Part shown: positions 27,736 through 35,887 of the stretch, piece after piece | How positions within the stretch are numbered: position 1 is the first letter of the stretch | Layout of the letters: every line of letters starts with the position of its first letter | Assembly: GCF_000187245.1 (NCBI RefSeq) | Contig: NC_027863.1 | Span: 928,735-992,734, forward strand | Source of the DNA: Ogataea parapolymorpha DL-1 | Lineage: Eukaryota > Ascomycota > Pichiomycetes > Pichiales > Pichiaceae | Direction: 5' to 3' | Length of the DNA: 64,000 nt | The notes under the pieces: model-generated | Told to the model about the DNA's origin: nothing | The model's database searches: none | The model's input: only the letters and a program-made list of their open reading frames with translations | Made by a program: the position numbers and the translations under genes

Positions 27736-28815
27736 ATGGCTATCGAACTGGGGTACACCGCAGATTACCACGTCCATCTACGACAGGATGAAATGATGAG
27801 ACTCGTCACTCCTACAGTCAGGCAAGGAGGAGTGTCTATAGCATACATCATGCCCAACCTGGTCCCACCTATCACGACCTTGGACCGTGTAATCGAGTAC
27901 AAGCAGGAACTTGAGCAGCTGTGCAATTCCACCACTTTTTTGATGACATTTTACCTGAGTAAAGACCTGACGCCAGAATTGGTGGAGGAGGCCGCGCAAA
28001 AAAAGGCGATCCGCGGTATCAAGTGCTATCCGTCCGGCGTCACCACGAACTCGAACGCAGGCGTGGACCCCAACGATTTTTCACAGTTTTACCCGATCTT
28101 CGAGGTTATGCAGAAGCATGGGCTTGTGCTCAATCTGCACGGTGAGAAGCCGTCGGTTTCGAGCGAAGAAGGCAAGGACATCCACGTGCTGAACGCAGAA
28201 CCTGAATTTCTGCCTGCTCTTTTCAAGCTGCACAGAGACTTTCCAAAACTCAAAATCGTCCTTGAACACTGCACCACCAAGGCTGCCGTCGACGCGATAC
28301 ACGAGATCAACAAGGACCTGAAGGACGGCGAACAGCCAACCGTCGTGGCGTCCATCACGGCACACCATCTGTTCCTAATTGTGGACGACTGGGCCGGCAA
28401 CCCGCTCAATTTCTGCAAGCCGGTGGCTAAGCTGCCAGAGGACAAGAGAGCCCTGATTTCGGCTGCCACGTCCGGCAAGCCGTACTTCATCTTCGGATCA
28501 GACTCTGCTCCCCACGACGTCCATAAAAAGGCAGTCCACACAGGCGTTTGTGCGGGTGTGTATACCCAGCCGTACGCCATTGCATACCTGGCCGAGGTGT
28601 TTGATAAGCACGGAAAACTCGACAAATTGAAGGATTTTGTGTCAACGTTTGGAAACAGCTTCTACGAAATGGACGAGTCCAAACTGCGCTCCAAGCAGAA
28701 ATGCTGGCTGGTCGAAAAACCAAACGTCGTCGCCGACACTGTCGCACAGGGCGGACTGACCGTGGTCCCATTCCGTCCTGGTTCCAAACTCAGGTACGCA
28801 GTCGAGTGGAGATAG
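27736..28815 (+). CDS. URA4: Dihydroorotase
   Basis: 359 residues from the ATG at 27736 (MAIELGYTADYHVHLRQ); the upstream in-frame extension starts at TTG and translates the poly-T tract, so it is rejected. Zinc ligands of the amidohydrolase fold are visible: the HVH in DYHVHLRQ, the lysine of KCYPSG that becomes carbamylated, LNLHGE, LEHCTT and the aspartate in DSAPHD. It closes carbamoyl-aspartate to dihydroorotate, the third pyrimidine step. Length matches the 364-residue Saccharomyces enzyme. Its stop is 2 bp from that of the convergent BTB gene. Confidence 0.97.
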   Translation: MAIELGYTADYHVHLRQDEMMRLVTPTVRQGGVSIAYIMPNLVPPITTLDRVIEYKQELEQLCNSTTFLMTFYLSKDLTPELVEEAAQKKAIRGIKCYPSGVTTNSNAGVDPNDFSQFYPIFEVMQKHGLVLNLHGEKPSVSSEEGKDIHVLNAEPEFLPALFKLHRDFPKLKIVLEHCTTKAAVDAIHEINKDLKDGEQPTVVASITAHHLFLIVDDWAGNPLNFCKPVAKLPEDKRALISAATSGKPYFIFGSDSAPHDVHKKAVHTGVCAGVYTQPYAIAYLAEVFDKHGKLDKLKDFVSTFGNSFYEMDESKLRSKQKCWLVEKPNVVADTVAQGGLTVVPFRPGSKLRYAVEWR

Positions 28816-28817
28816 AG

Positions 28818-30773
28818 TCAAACGTTGCCCAGCACAATCATAAATTTGAGGTGTTTGTCGTGGCCTTCAGGGAACGTTCCGTCCTCGTTAAACACGCAGA
28901 TACTGTTGCTTTTCCAACCCCAGCTCTGAGACTTGTGGAAATCGTTCGGGACAGAGAGGAAGGAGGTGATTGTGGGTTTTTCGCGTCTAGATGGAGTAAA
29001 CATGATAAAGTACACCATGATAACGTTTCGTTGGTCTTCGTAGGTGAGGAACGAGCGTGGCTCTGTTCCAGGGCTTCTGACAGACGGTGCAGAGGAGTCG
29101 TTAAGAGAAAGATCGTTCAAACTGAGCGAACTATCGTCCTGCACGTTCTCTTTCTCCTCGGCTCCATGCAAATTGCTTCCCAACGGAGCCATATTTCTTT
29201 CCATCCGAGCGTTCACTAGATCGTGGTGTTTTTTGGGCATGCTCTGGTAATTCACGTTGCCTGCGAAAACGTTTGGATTGGTCAGACTATATTTAGAGGA
29301 CGACGTGGACCCGCTGTTGTTTGCTCTGTGCAGATATGCGCCTATCTGGTATGTGTTTTTTAACTGGATCTTGTTCTTCTGGAGATACAAGTTCCAATAT
29401 GAGCCGGCATACCAGAAAGTTGTTCCATAGACTCTCTTTTCCGTCAAAAGGTCAGAAACGTTTGCGAATGCGATAGAAAATCGAAACGGAGGAATCGAGG
29501 TCCAGCTGTAGAGCCGCTCGATTTTCGGGCTCTCGTCCTGCGTGGACTTCCCGTTCTCGACGGGTCCTGTAGCTGGCGACGAGCTGAGCATGTCGGCCAT
29601 TTTTCTGTCGAGTTCCGCAGGGAGACCAGAGATGGTGGCGTCTTTAATTGGAATTCTGAACCATTTGGAGTCGGACGACGGCGGAGCAGCGCTTGTCACG
29701 GTAGACGCTATGTTCGATGTTGGCGAGCTGAGAACCAGCCGCTGCAGATAAACTGCCTGCCATAGCGCCTTGTGCAGCACCTGCGGGTCGACGTAGGGGC
29801 GGCCGTAGATATCTGTGAAAGATTCCAGCTCTTGGAGCTGTTCAGGACTCATGTGACAGTAATGCAGTTTTTCGTTCAATGTCGTCTTGATAGGCGCAAT
29901 TTCGTCCTCGTCGTAGTTTGCCTCAATGCGTCGTTCCAACAGCTTGATGATAAATATGCACCGGTCCCATTCACTGGGGACAAAGAAGTAATCTTCGCCA
30001 ACCACATCTGCAATGACGGTGGCCGGTAGGTCGTCCCAAGGCTCAATGCCGACTTCCCAGCCGTCCGTGGACAATATGCCCTTGCCGTTCTGTATAATCC
30101 TCTCGCTGGCGGCTCCGTAATTGCTTGAGACGGCAAACCTGATAACGTCCGAGATGTTGGCCATGTTCATGTTCTTGACGATGCAGTCGGTCGCCGTACA
30201 CACCGCCTCGTTGATGGCAAGATACTGGCCCACAGCGATCATGCTGTACGGAATTTTGGACTCCTCTGTCACATTAACGACGCCGTACAGTCTCGAGATG
30301 GCCAATTCGAAACTGTGCTGAGTGATGCGCGGGTCGTCAAACTCCAGAACGTACTCGTCGCGAACGTGATCCTCATCGTCGGCGGGCCATTTGAACAAGC
30401 TCTGGAAGTAGTCGCTTCTATCTAGAACAAGCCGATGGAGCCTGTATGTGGCTCCAAACGCCGTGACCCGGACGTCTGAGTAGGCTCCTTCTAAAAACCC
30501 ACGCTTGTAGAAGTAGTCCGACACAGTTTCAGTTTTGCAGCATCCGTAGGGGCAGGATCCATTGTCGGAATCGGCTTGTGTGATGTGTGCCCCCGATTTC
30601 GAGGGGGACGCCTCTTTTGGTGATAGATCAACCGATCCCGATAAGAGCCCTGAACCCGGAGTCTCTGAGCCGAGAAGCGGCGACGAAAGCTCCGGATCAC
30701 GATAGTGCGTGAGGTTGCCGGGCGCCGAGCCACGCAGAGGTCTTCGTCTGGGGGTAGAGCTGGAGGCCGACAT
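28818..30773 (-). CDS. BTB/POZ-domain protein of unknown function
   Basis: 651 residues. A Ser/Pro-rich N terminus (about 95 aa) leads into a BTB fold: YSDVRVTAFGATYRLHRLVL, then RSDYFQSLFKW and a region resembling BTB-associated helices. From about residue 420 a second folded part (PPFRFSIAFANVSDLL, FWYAGSYWNLYLQKNKI, GWKSNSICVF, KFMIVLGNV) looks like a beta-rich MATH- or PHR-like domain, split by a disordered Ser-rich insert. BTB proteins with such partners are often Cul3 adaptors, but nothing here proves that. No gene symbol can be given. Confidence 0.7.
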   Translation of the reverse strand: MSASSSTPRRRPLRGSAPGNLTHYRDPELSSPLLGSETPGSGLLSGSVDLSPKEASPSKSGAHITQADSDNGSCPYGCCKTETVSDYFYKRGFLEGAYSDVRVTAFGATYRLHRLVLDRSDYFQSLFKWPADDEDHVRDEYVLEFDDPRITQHSFELAISRLYGVVNVTEESKIPYSMIAVGQYLAINEAVCTATDCIVKNMNMANISDVIRFAVSSNYGAASERIIQNGKGILSTDGWEVGIEPWDDLPATVIADVVGEDYFFVPSEWDRCIFIIKLLERRIEANYDEDEIAPIKTTLNEKLHYCHMSPEQLQELESFTDIYGRPYVDPQVLHKALWQAVYLQRLVLSSPTSNIASTVTSAAPPSSDSKWFRIPIKDATISGLPAELDRKMADMLSSSPATGPVENGKSTQDESPKIERLYSWTSIPPFRFSIAFANVSDLLTEKRVYGTTFWYAGSYWNLYLQKNKIQLKNTYQIGAYLHRANNSGSTSSSKYSLTNPNVFAGNVNYQSMPKKHHDLVNARMERNMAPLGSNLHGAEEKENVQDDSSLSLNDLSLNDSSAPSVRSPGTEPRSFLTYEDQRNVIMVYFIMFTPSRREKPTITSFLSVPNDFHKSQSWGWKSNSICVFNEDGTFPEGHDKHLKFMIVLGNV

Positions 30774-30969
30774 CGATAAAATAAATTGGCGCAGGATAAA
30801 TAAATTAATAAATAAATTGTTTTGTGGCTACTGCTCATTTTGACGTATTATAGATCTATTCGTAAAAAGACACAACACCGGCCCGGTGAAGAAACATGAG
30901 GCTCGCGTCCTAAAATTGCCATGTCTGGTGCAATATTTATCCTATTTAGTTTGCCATCGATAGTTGCTC

Positions 30970-31365
30970 TCATTCGCTTTCCTTGAAGAGATCATTGATC
31001 TTGCGGAAAATCTCCTTGTCCTTCTCTGTCTCCTTAGATGGATCGTTTTCGTCGTCGTTGATGTCCTGCATCCAAAACAGGTTTTTGGCACCGCTGCTCA
31101 GGAACGTCAGCATGTACACTCTTCCCGTCTTGCACGAGTTGACCTTTTTCCACGTGACATCGCCGGCAATGACAAGCAATTCCTCCGACTCGACCCCGCC
31201 AACGGTCGTCTCGCGCGGCTTCCACACAAACAGGTAAAACTCGTCTCCCTCGTCGCTTTGGCTGATCACAATCTCGCCCTTGGTGGGATTCGGCGTGTAC
31301 ACCTTGGTTTCCTCGTTGTAGTCGACCTTGCCCGCTTTGAATTTGAGAGGAGTGGAAAGAACCAT
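30970..31365 (-). CDS. RPN13: Proteasome ubiquitin receptor Rpn13 (Pru domain)
   Basis: 131 residues from the ATG at 31363-31365; an in-frame TTG nine codons upstream is ignored. The Pru (pleckstrin-like receptor for ubiquitin) fold is visible: LKFKAGKVDYN, GEIVISQSDEGDEFYLFVWK and the block VYMLTFLSSGAKNLFWMQD. As in Saccharomyces (156 aa) the C-terminal DEUBAD domain found in animals is absent. Rpn13 binds Rpn2 at the 19S base and captures ubiquitin chains. Divergent from the CinA-domain gene, with 82 bp between starts. Confidence 0.92.
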   Translation of the reverse strand: MVLSTPLKFKAGKVDYNEETKVYTPNPTKGEIVISQSDEGDEFYLFVWKPRETTVGGVESEELLVIAGDVTWKKVNSCKTGRVYMLTFLSSGAKNLFWMQDINDDENDPSKETEKDKEIFRKINDLFKESE

Positions 31366-31447
31366 GTTTATAATTAAAAACTCCTGTGGCAAACAAGCGA
31401 CTTATTTTTCAAAAATACTAAACTAAATTAAATAAAATAAATTATTT

Positions 31448-31978
31448 ATGAACTTTCCTCCAGACGACATTAAAATCCTGGTTGAGGAGATTGCCGAGCT
31501 GCTTCTGGCACGCAAGCAGACGCTCTCAGTTAGTGAGGGTGCGTGTGGTGGACTTCTGAGCGCCTACCTGATCTCGCTGCCTGGAGCATCCAAATTTTTC
31601 GATGGAGGTCGTCTGGTGTATAGCCTGAAGTCTCGGCTAAAGTTGAGTGGCTGGAATACGGACCAGATCAGAGACTACACGGGGCCGAGCGAGGCAGTGG
31701 TGCTGCGTCTGGCCAGAAATTTGCGGATCGAGTTTGGCTCAACATATGTGCTATCAGAGTCAGGGTTTGCTGGGCCGTCCACTAGTGTTGGACTGGGAGA
31801 CCAGGAGAGCATCACCGACTCCTCGAAGCAGGGAGTCGTCTATTTAGGAATCAGCGGCCCATACGGAGATAGATCGTGCACGGTGAGCACGGGAAGCGAG
31901 GACAGGTCTGAGAACATGCAATTGTTTGCCAAGAAGGGGTTGGAATTTCTCCTCAGGGTGCTGAGGACAGAGGGGTGA
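31448..31978 (+). CDS. CinA C-terminal-domain protein (NMN deamidase-like)
   Basis: 176 residues, almost exactly one CinA C-terminal (PncC) domain. It begins with the helix EIAELLLARKQTLSVSEGAC followed by GGLLSAYL, then SKFFDGGRLVYS, GPSEAVVLRLA and the later SESGFAGPS block, in the expected order (bacterial motif: AESCTGG, then VTYS, then GIAGP). In bacteria this domain deamidates nicotinamide mononucleotide. The usual AESCTGG is SEGACGG here, so the serine/threonine pair is altered and activity is uncertain. Yeasts such as Saccharomyces lack an obvious homologue; a bacterial origin is possible. Confidence 0.8.
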   Translation: MNFPPDDIKILVEEIAELLLARKQTLSVSEGACGGLLSAYLISLPGASKFFDGGRLVYSLKSRLKLSGWNTDQIRDYTGPSEAVVLRLARNLRIEFGSTYVLSESGFAGPSTSVGLGDQESITDSSKQGVVYLGISGPYGDRSCTVSTGSEDRSENMQLFAKKGLEFLLRVLRTEG

Positions 31979-32017
31979 GCAAGCAAATTAAAATTTTTAT
32001 TTCCACTATTAACAGTC

Positions 32018-33310
32018 TCAATTAACAATCTCCTTCAATGCCTGTCTGATGCTGTCCACGCCCTTGACGAGGTCTTCTTTCGAGATGACCAATGGCGGAG
32101 CGAGTCTGATGATGTGCTCGTGAGTTGGCTTGGCCAAGACGCCGTGGTCCTTCATCTTCAGACACAGGTCCCAGGCTGTCTTGCCGTTGGTCTTGGTGTC
32201 GTCGACAACGATGGCGCACAGAAGTCCCTTGCCTCTGACCTCCTTGATGACGCCCTTGGACTCCTGTTTGAGCTTCTCGAGTTCTCCCTGGAAAAATTCG
32301 CCGAGCTCGGCAGATCTTTCCACCAGCTTCTCATCCTTGACCACCTCCAGGGCCTCAATGGCCACGCGCGAGGCCAGAGGGTTGCCGCCGTACGTGGATC
32401 CGTGGGAGCCCGGCTCCAGAGTGTGCATGATCTCCTTGGAAGACAGCACGGCAGACACAGGCAAAACACCTCCCGAGATGGCCTTTCCAAGAAGCACCAT
32501 GTCTGGTTTATTTTCTCTTGGTAAATAGTGCTCCCAACAGAGCAGTTTTCCAGTTCTGGCAATACCGGTCTGGATCTCGTCGGCTATGAGCAACACGTTG
32601 TATTTTTTGCACAGCTCCTTGACACGGGCAAAGTAGTCTTTTGGTGGCACCACAATACCAGCCTCTCCTTGGATTGGCTCGATCAGAATAGCGGCGATTT
32701 TGTCGCCCGCGTTGGCGAATGCCAGCTCGACGTCCTCGATGTTGCCGTAGCGCAGGATCTGGTTGTCGGTTCCTGGAATCACAGGGCCCACTTTTTCGAG
32801 GTATGGGCCAAAGTGATCTCTGGCCTCTGGATCGGTGGACATACTGACGATGGCCAGCGATCTGCCGTGGAAATTGTCTGCGCAGGATAAAACGATGGCC
32901 TCATTTGGAGGAATGCCCTTCTTCTTGTAACCCCATCTTCTGGCCAACTTCAAAGCTGTCTCGACGGCCTCGGCACCGGTGTTCATCGGCAGAACACACT
33001 CGTAGCCAAAAAATTCAGTCACGTATTTTGCATACGAGCCAAAAACGTCCGAGGAAAACGCTCTGGACGAAAGAGTCAGCTTGTGGGCCTGCTCAACAAG
33101 AGCGTTGATGATACGAGGGTGGCAGTGGCCCTGGTTGACGGCAGAATAGGCCGACAGGAAGTCGAGGTACTCGTTTCCTTCAGGATCCCAGACCTTGGCG
33201 CCCTGGGCCCGGGAGAACACCACAGGGAGCGGGTGGTAGTTGTGAGCGGCGTATTCGTGCTCGTATTCGATAGCCTTGGCAGAGGACAGGTTGAACTCGG
33301 GAGAAACCAT
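32018..33310 (-). CDS. CAR2: Ornithine aminotransferase
   Basis: 430 residues, same length class as Saccharomyces Car2 (424). A class III aminotransferase: [20 protein letters not shown] near the N terminus, [26 protein letters not shown] and the PLP lysine in LLGKAISGG, then [11 protein letters not shown]. It transfers the delta-amino group of ornithine to 2-oxoglutarate, giving glutamate semialdehyde for arginine catabolism. A TATATAAA box lies about 30 bp upstream of the start codon. I see no clear arginine-responsive element by eye. Confidence 0.96.
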   Translation of the reverse strand: MVSPEFNLSSAKAIEYEHEYAAHNYHPLPVVFSRAQGAKVWDPEGNEYLDFLSAYSAVNQGHCHPRIINALVEQAHKLTLSSRAFSSDVFGSYAKYVTEFFGYECVLPMNTGAEAVETALKLARRWGYKKKGIPPNEAIVLSCADNFHGRSLAIVSMSTDPEARDHFGPYLEKVGPVIPGTDNQILRYGNIEDVELAFANAGDKIAAILIEPIQGEAGIVVPPKDYFARVKELCKKYNVLLIADEIQTGIARTGKLLCWEHYLPRENKPDMVLLGKAISGGVLPVSAVLSSKEIMHTLEPGSHGSTYGGNPLASRVAIEALEVVKDEKLVERSAELGEFFQGELEKLKQESKGVIKEVRGKGLLCAIVVDDTKTNGKTAWDLCLKMKDHGVLAKPTHEHIIRLAPPLVISKEDLVKGVDSIRQALKEIVN

Positions 33311-33337
33311 TTTACGGTAAGTGGAAAACTGCAGCAG

Positions 33338-33345
33338 TTTATATA
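33338..33345 (-). promoter_or_regulatory. TATATAAA box upstream of CAR2
   Basis: The minus strand reads TATATAAA about 28-35 nt before the CAR2 ATG. This is a consensus TATA element, but the distance implies a very short leader, so it may be coincidental. Confidence 0.4.
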
Positions 33346-33451
33346 TAAAAGCGTTCGCCGTGGCCTGCTTCTAGCGAAAATTGGGTAAAAATCTGGAGTA
33401 CAAATTTCTTAACGGAAAGAGATGGCGAATATATTGGATCATGCTATTTAT

Positions 33452-33710
33452 TTAATGGAACTTCGGTTTGCCTGACACCACGCTTTCGAGCGTGGCAAGC
33501 CGGCCGTTGAACATATCGAGGTCTTTTTGGAGTTTGCGCAAGCTGCGCTCGTCCTCTGTTCGGTAGATCATGTTCGGATACCTGGACCCCATTTCGTGGA
33601 GCACTAGTGGTGGGATAGCCATTCCTACCAGCAACGCAATAAAGCTAATCGTCAGTGGAACTAAAAGCAGGCACCTACCTTGGACTTCTCAGGGAACCTA
33701 TGGTGGTCAT
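33452..33710 (-). CDS. Small single-pass membrane protein, spliced, 74 aa
   Basis: Exon 1 is 33679-33710, exon 2 is 33452-33644. The spliced product is 74 residues: a short N terminus (MTTIGSLRSP), one hydrophobic segment (SFIALLVGMAIPPLVL) and a hydrophilic, probably helical C-terminal half ending SGKPKFH. Without splicing only 57 codons follow the first ATG of exon 2, and the hydrophobic segment is broken. The intron obeys the same rules as those of CRN1, CNB1 and VMA8. The size and topology resemble small mitochondrial inner-membrane assembly factors, but I recognise no family. Confidence 0.65.
33645..33678 (-). other. 34-nt intron in the small membrane-protein gene
   Basis: Donor GTAGGT, branch-like CACTGAC with the branch A at nt 27, acceptor TAG. 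Splicing joins AG and C into a serine codon and completes the transmembrane segment. Confidence 0.7.
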
Positions 33711-33784
33711 TTTGCAATCAGAAAATTGTGGGGAAATCGCACGTATATATAGATTTTCAATTTTGGCTACCCCACTAATTTCCA

Positions 33785-34900
33785 CTAATTTTCGTGGAGT
33801 TTGAACAAATTCCGGTGACCCCCGGACCTAAGCACTAGCACTAAATTGGCAACTGCACCTGACAGGATAATGCACGCCATGACAAATCGCAGCGTATCTG
33901 ACGTAGCTGATAAGATGACGATGTCGGTCCATCTGAACCGGACCGACTGCTCGCCGCGGGCCTCTACCGTCTCCATCAGTGCGGTCTCCACGGCAAACGC
34001 TAGCACCAGCCGCACGTGCTGCGCCACATGTCCCACGTCGATGTGCTCCAACGTGTCGCGCTCAGTGTGAATGTACGGGTTGGACGCCGCCAGCTCTGAC
34101 TCCAAAACGTACACCGCTGGAAACCCGTTGATCAGAGCCGCCGAATGGTCAGAGCATATTTGGCCGCACCGTGTGCTTCTGTACGGGATCGTGCAATACG
34201 TCTCGATTAGTCGCTTAACGTAATTTATTAGCGACTCGGATGCGTAATCTTCCACCACGCCAAAATGCGGCGGTGCACCGGCGGAAAAACCCGTCATGTC
34301 CTGTTGCAGAAACGCAACGATGTCTGAGTAGTTGGCGAGGATATCCAGCGAGCCGCGCAGCCCGGGCTCCTCTGCCGCGTAGAAGTGGAATTCCAACGAT
34401 TGGCGAAATTCCCATGGATTTTGCTGCAATATTCGTATTGCCTCCAGCAACGTGACTATTCCTGAGAGATCGTCGTCGACGCCCGGAGACGAGAGGAACG
34501 GCACCAAATTCAGCGAGTCCAGATGACACCCAACCACCACTTTGCTCTGCTGTGTCCCGGGGATTTTTGCAATGAGCGACGGCTGTCTCCATCCGTGGTG
34601 GTAAATATCCACGGGAACACCGGTATCTCTAAGCAGCGACTCTATTTCCACAGCGAACGACTCGCCCGTATCTGAATTAAACTCGCGGTGGGGGAACGCG
34701 CCCGCAAGATGCCGCAACTGCTCCGTTATTCTGGTCTCGTTGATGCGCTCTATGAGACCATTTACTGTATTCTGGTGAAACTCGGACGGATACTCAAAAA
34801 TAGGCACTTTAACGGGCCACAAGAGACCAATATACCTCAAAGTTGCTGTCTGGAGCACCAACAGCACCAGAGAAATAGCCAGCCCAGTAATTGGTGCCAT
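33785..34900 (-). CDS. M28-family metallo-aminopeptidase, membrane-anchored
   Basis: 371 residues. An N-terminal hydrophobic segment (LAISLVLLVLQTATLRYIGL) may be a signal anchor, and a second hydrophobic stretch near residues 335-355 a C-terminal anchor. Zinc ligands of the M28 family are in order: GCHLDSLN, DDDLSG, the glutamate pair AAEEPGLRG, QQDMTG and the histidine in YIHTERDT. Relatives include fungal leucine aminopeptidases and the Saccharomyces YDR415C product. It probably acts in the vacuole or secretory lumen on peptide N termini. Whether both hydrophobic ends span the membrane is not certain. Confidence 0.82.
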   Translation of the reverse strand: MAPITGLAISLVLLVLQTATLRYIGLLWPVKVPIFEYPSEFHQNTVNGLIERINETRITEQLRHLAGAFPHREFNSDTGESFAVEIESLLRDTGVPVDIYHHGWRQPSLIAKIPGTQQSKVVVGCHLDSLNLVPFLSSPGVDDDLSGIVTLLEAIRILQQNPWEFRQSLEFHFYAAEEPGLRGSLDILANYSDIVAFLQQDMTGFSAGAPPHFGVVEDYASESLINYVKRLIETYCTIPYRSTRCGQICSDHSAALINGFPAVYVLESELAASNPYIHTERDTLEHIDVGHVAQHVRLVLAFAVETALMETVEARGEQSVRFRWTDIVILSATSDTLRFVMACIILSGAVANLVLVLRSGGHRNLFKLHEN

Positions 34901-34969
34901 AGGATCTAAAAATTACACAGGTGCTCTATTATATTTTACATTGCACTGCCCAAATGTCATTTTCGCTAC

Positions 34970-35782
34970 TCAAAATATCACGTCGTCTTCTGTCTGCGCA
35001 GTCAGGTCAGGCACCTCCTGCGATTCCTGTTTTGTCTCTTCCTGCGGCTGCTCAGCAAGAGCCTTGGCCTTTCTGGCAGCGTTCTCGGCATCAAGCTGCG
35101 CATTAGCCTGCTGCTTCTTCTCCTGCACTTTCTTCAGCCGGTAGAACTCCTCTCTGTCAAGCTCGTCCAGCTCCGAGTTGATGTAAGCAATGGTGTTTTC
35201 CGTGCGCGGGATAATCACGTGCTCAATAGCGTTCACTCTTCTGTTGGTCACCTTGATCACCTCGTCTAGAATGACAAATGCAGTCTGTAGCGACGCAAGA
35301 TCAACAAGCGTCTGTACACTCTTCGTGTAGACGTCCTTGGCCTTCTGAACCTGCTGTCCTCCTCTTCCCAGACCTGTCATCTTGAAGTCGTTAATGCTCT
35401 CGTCGATGTCGGCCTCGAATTGCGGCAAATACACTCCGGAGACGTTCTCCTGGCGAGCACGCACCCGGAAACGTGCTTTGTTCACAGATTCCTGAACTTG
35501 GTATCCAATGTTGCCACCTGTGGCGTATGAGACCTCCGCCAACGAAAATGCCGCCGTCTGCATCACACGGCCCATCTTTCTCTTGGCGTCGTCTATCCGT
35601 TTGGTGATATCTCTAAATCTCTTGGTCAACGCTTCAGATTTACGTTTCAGTAGCGAATGGCCCTGCTGAGCCCCCTTCAGCTTCCCCTTCATCAAACTCA
35701 GCGTCATCCGTGTCGGGAAGACCTGCTCTCTGACTTGTTAGCGTCCAAAACACTGTTTTACGTACCTGTTTGCAGACGACAT
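34970..35782 (-). CDS. VMA8: V-ATPase V1 subunit D, with a 36-nt intron
   Basis: Exon 1 is 35766-35782, exon 2 is 34970-35729. The 258-residue product starts [16 protein letters not shown], matching the yeast start [15 protein letters not shown]; reading from the later ATG at 35707 would lose 13 conserved residues. Nearly identical blocks to Saccharomyces follow, for example [20 protein letters not shown] and [18 protein letters not shown], ending EDDVIF. Subunit D is the central rotor shaft of the V1 sector that couples ATP hydrolysis to vacuolar proton pumping. Divergent from SYF1 (105 bp). Confidence 0.97.
35730..35765 (-). other. 36-nt intron in VMA8
   Basis: Donor GTACGT, branch CGCTAAC with the branch A at nt 28, acceptor CAG. 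Retention leads to an in-frame TAA. Splicing recreates the arginine of the conserved NREQVFPTR. Confidence 0.93.
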
Positions 35783-35887
35783 GTGTGATACTTGTTATAA
35801 AATGGTTAATTTTTGGCTGCTTGTGCCGGGTAGCGTTCAGAAAATAATAAAAAATACCCCGGGCTGTGCTCTGAATATTTCATTAGC

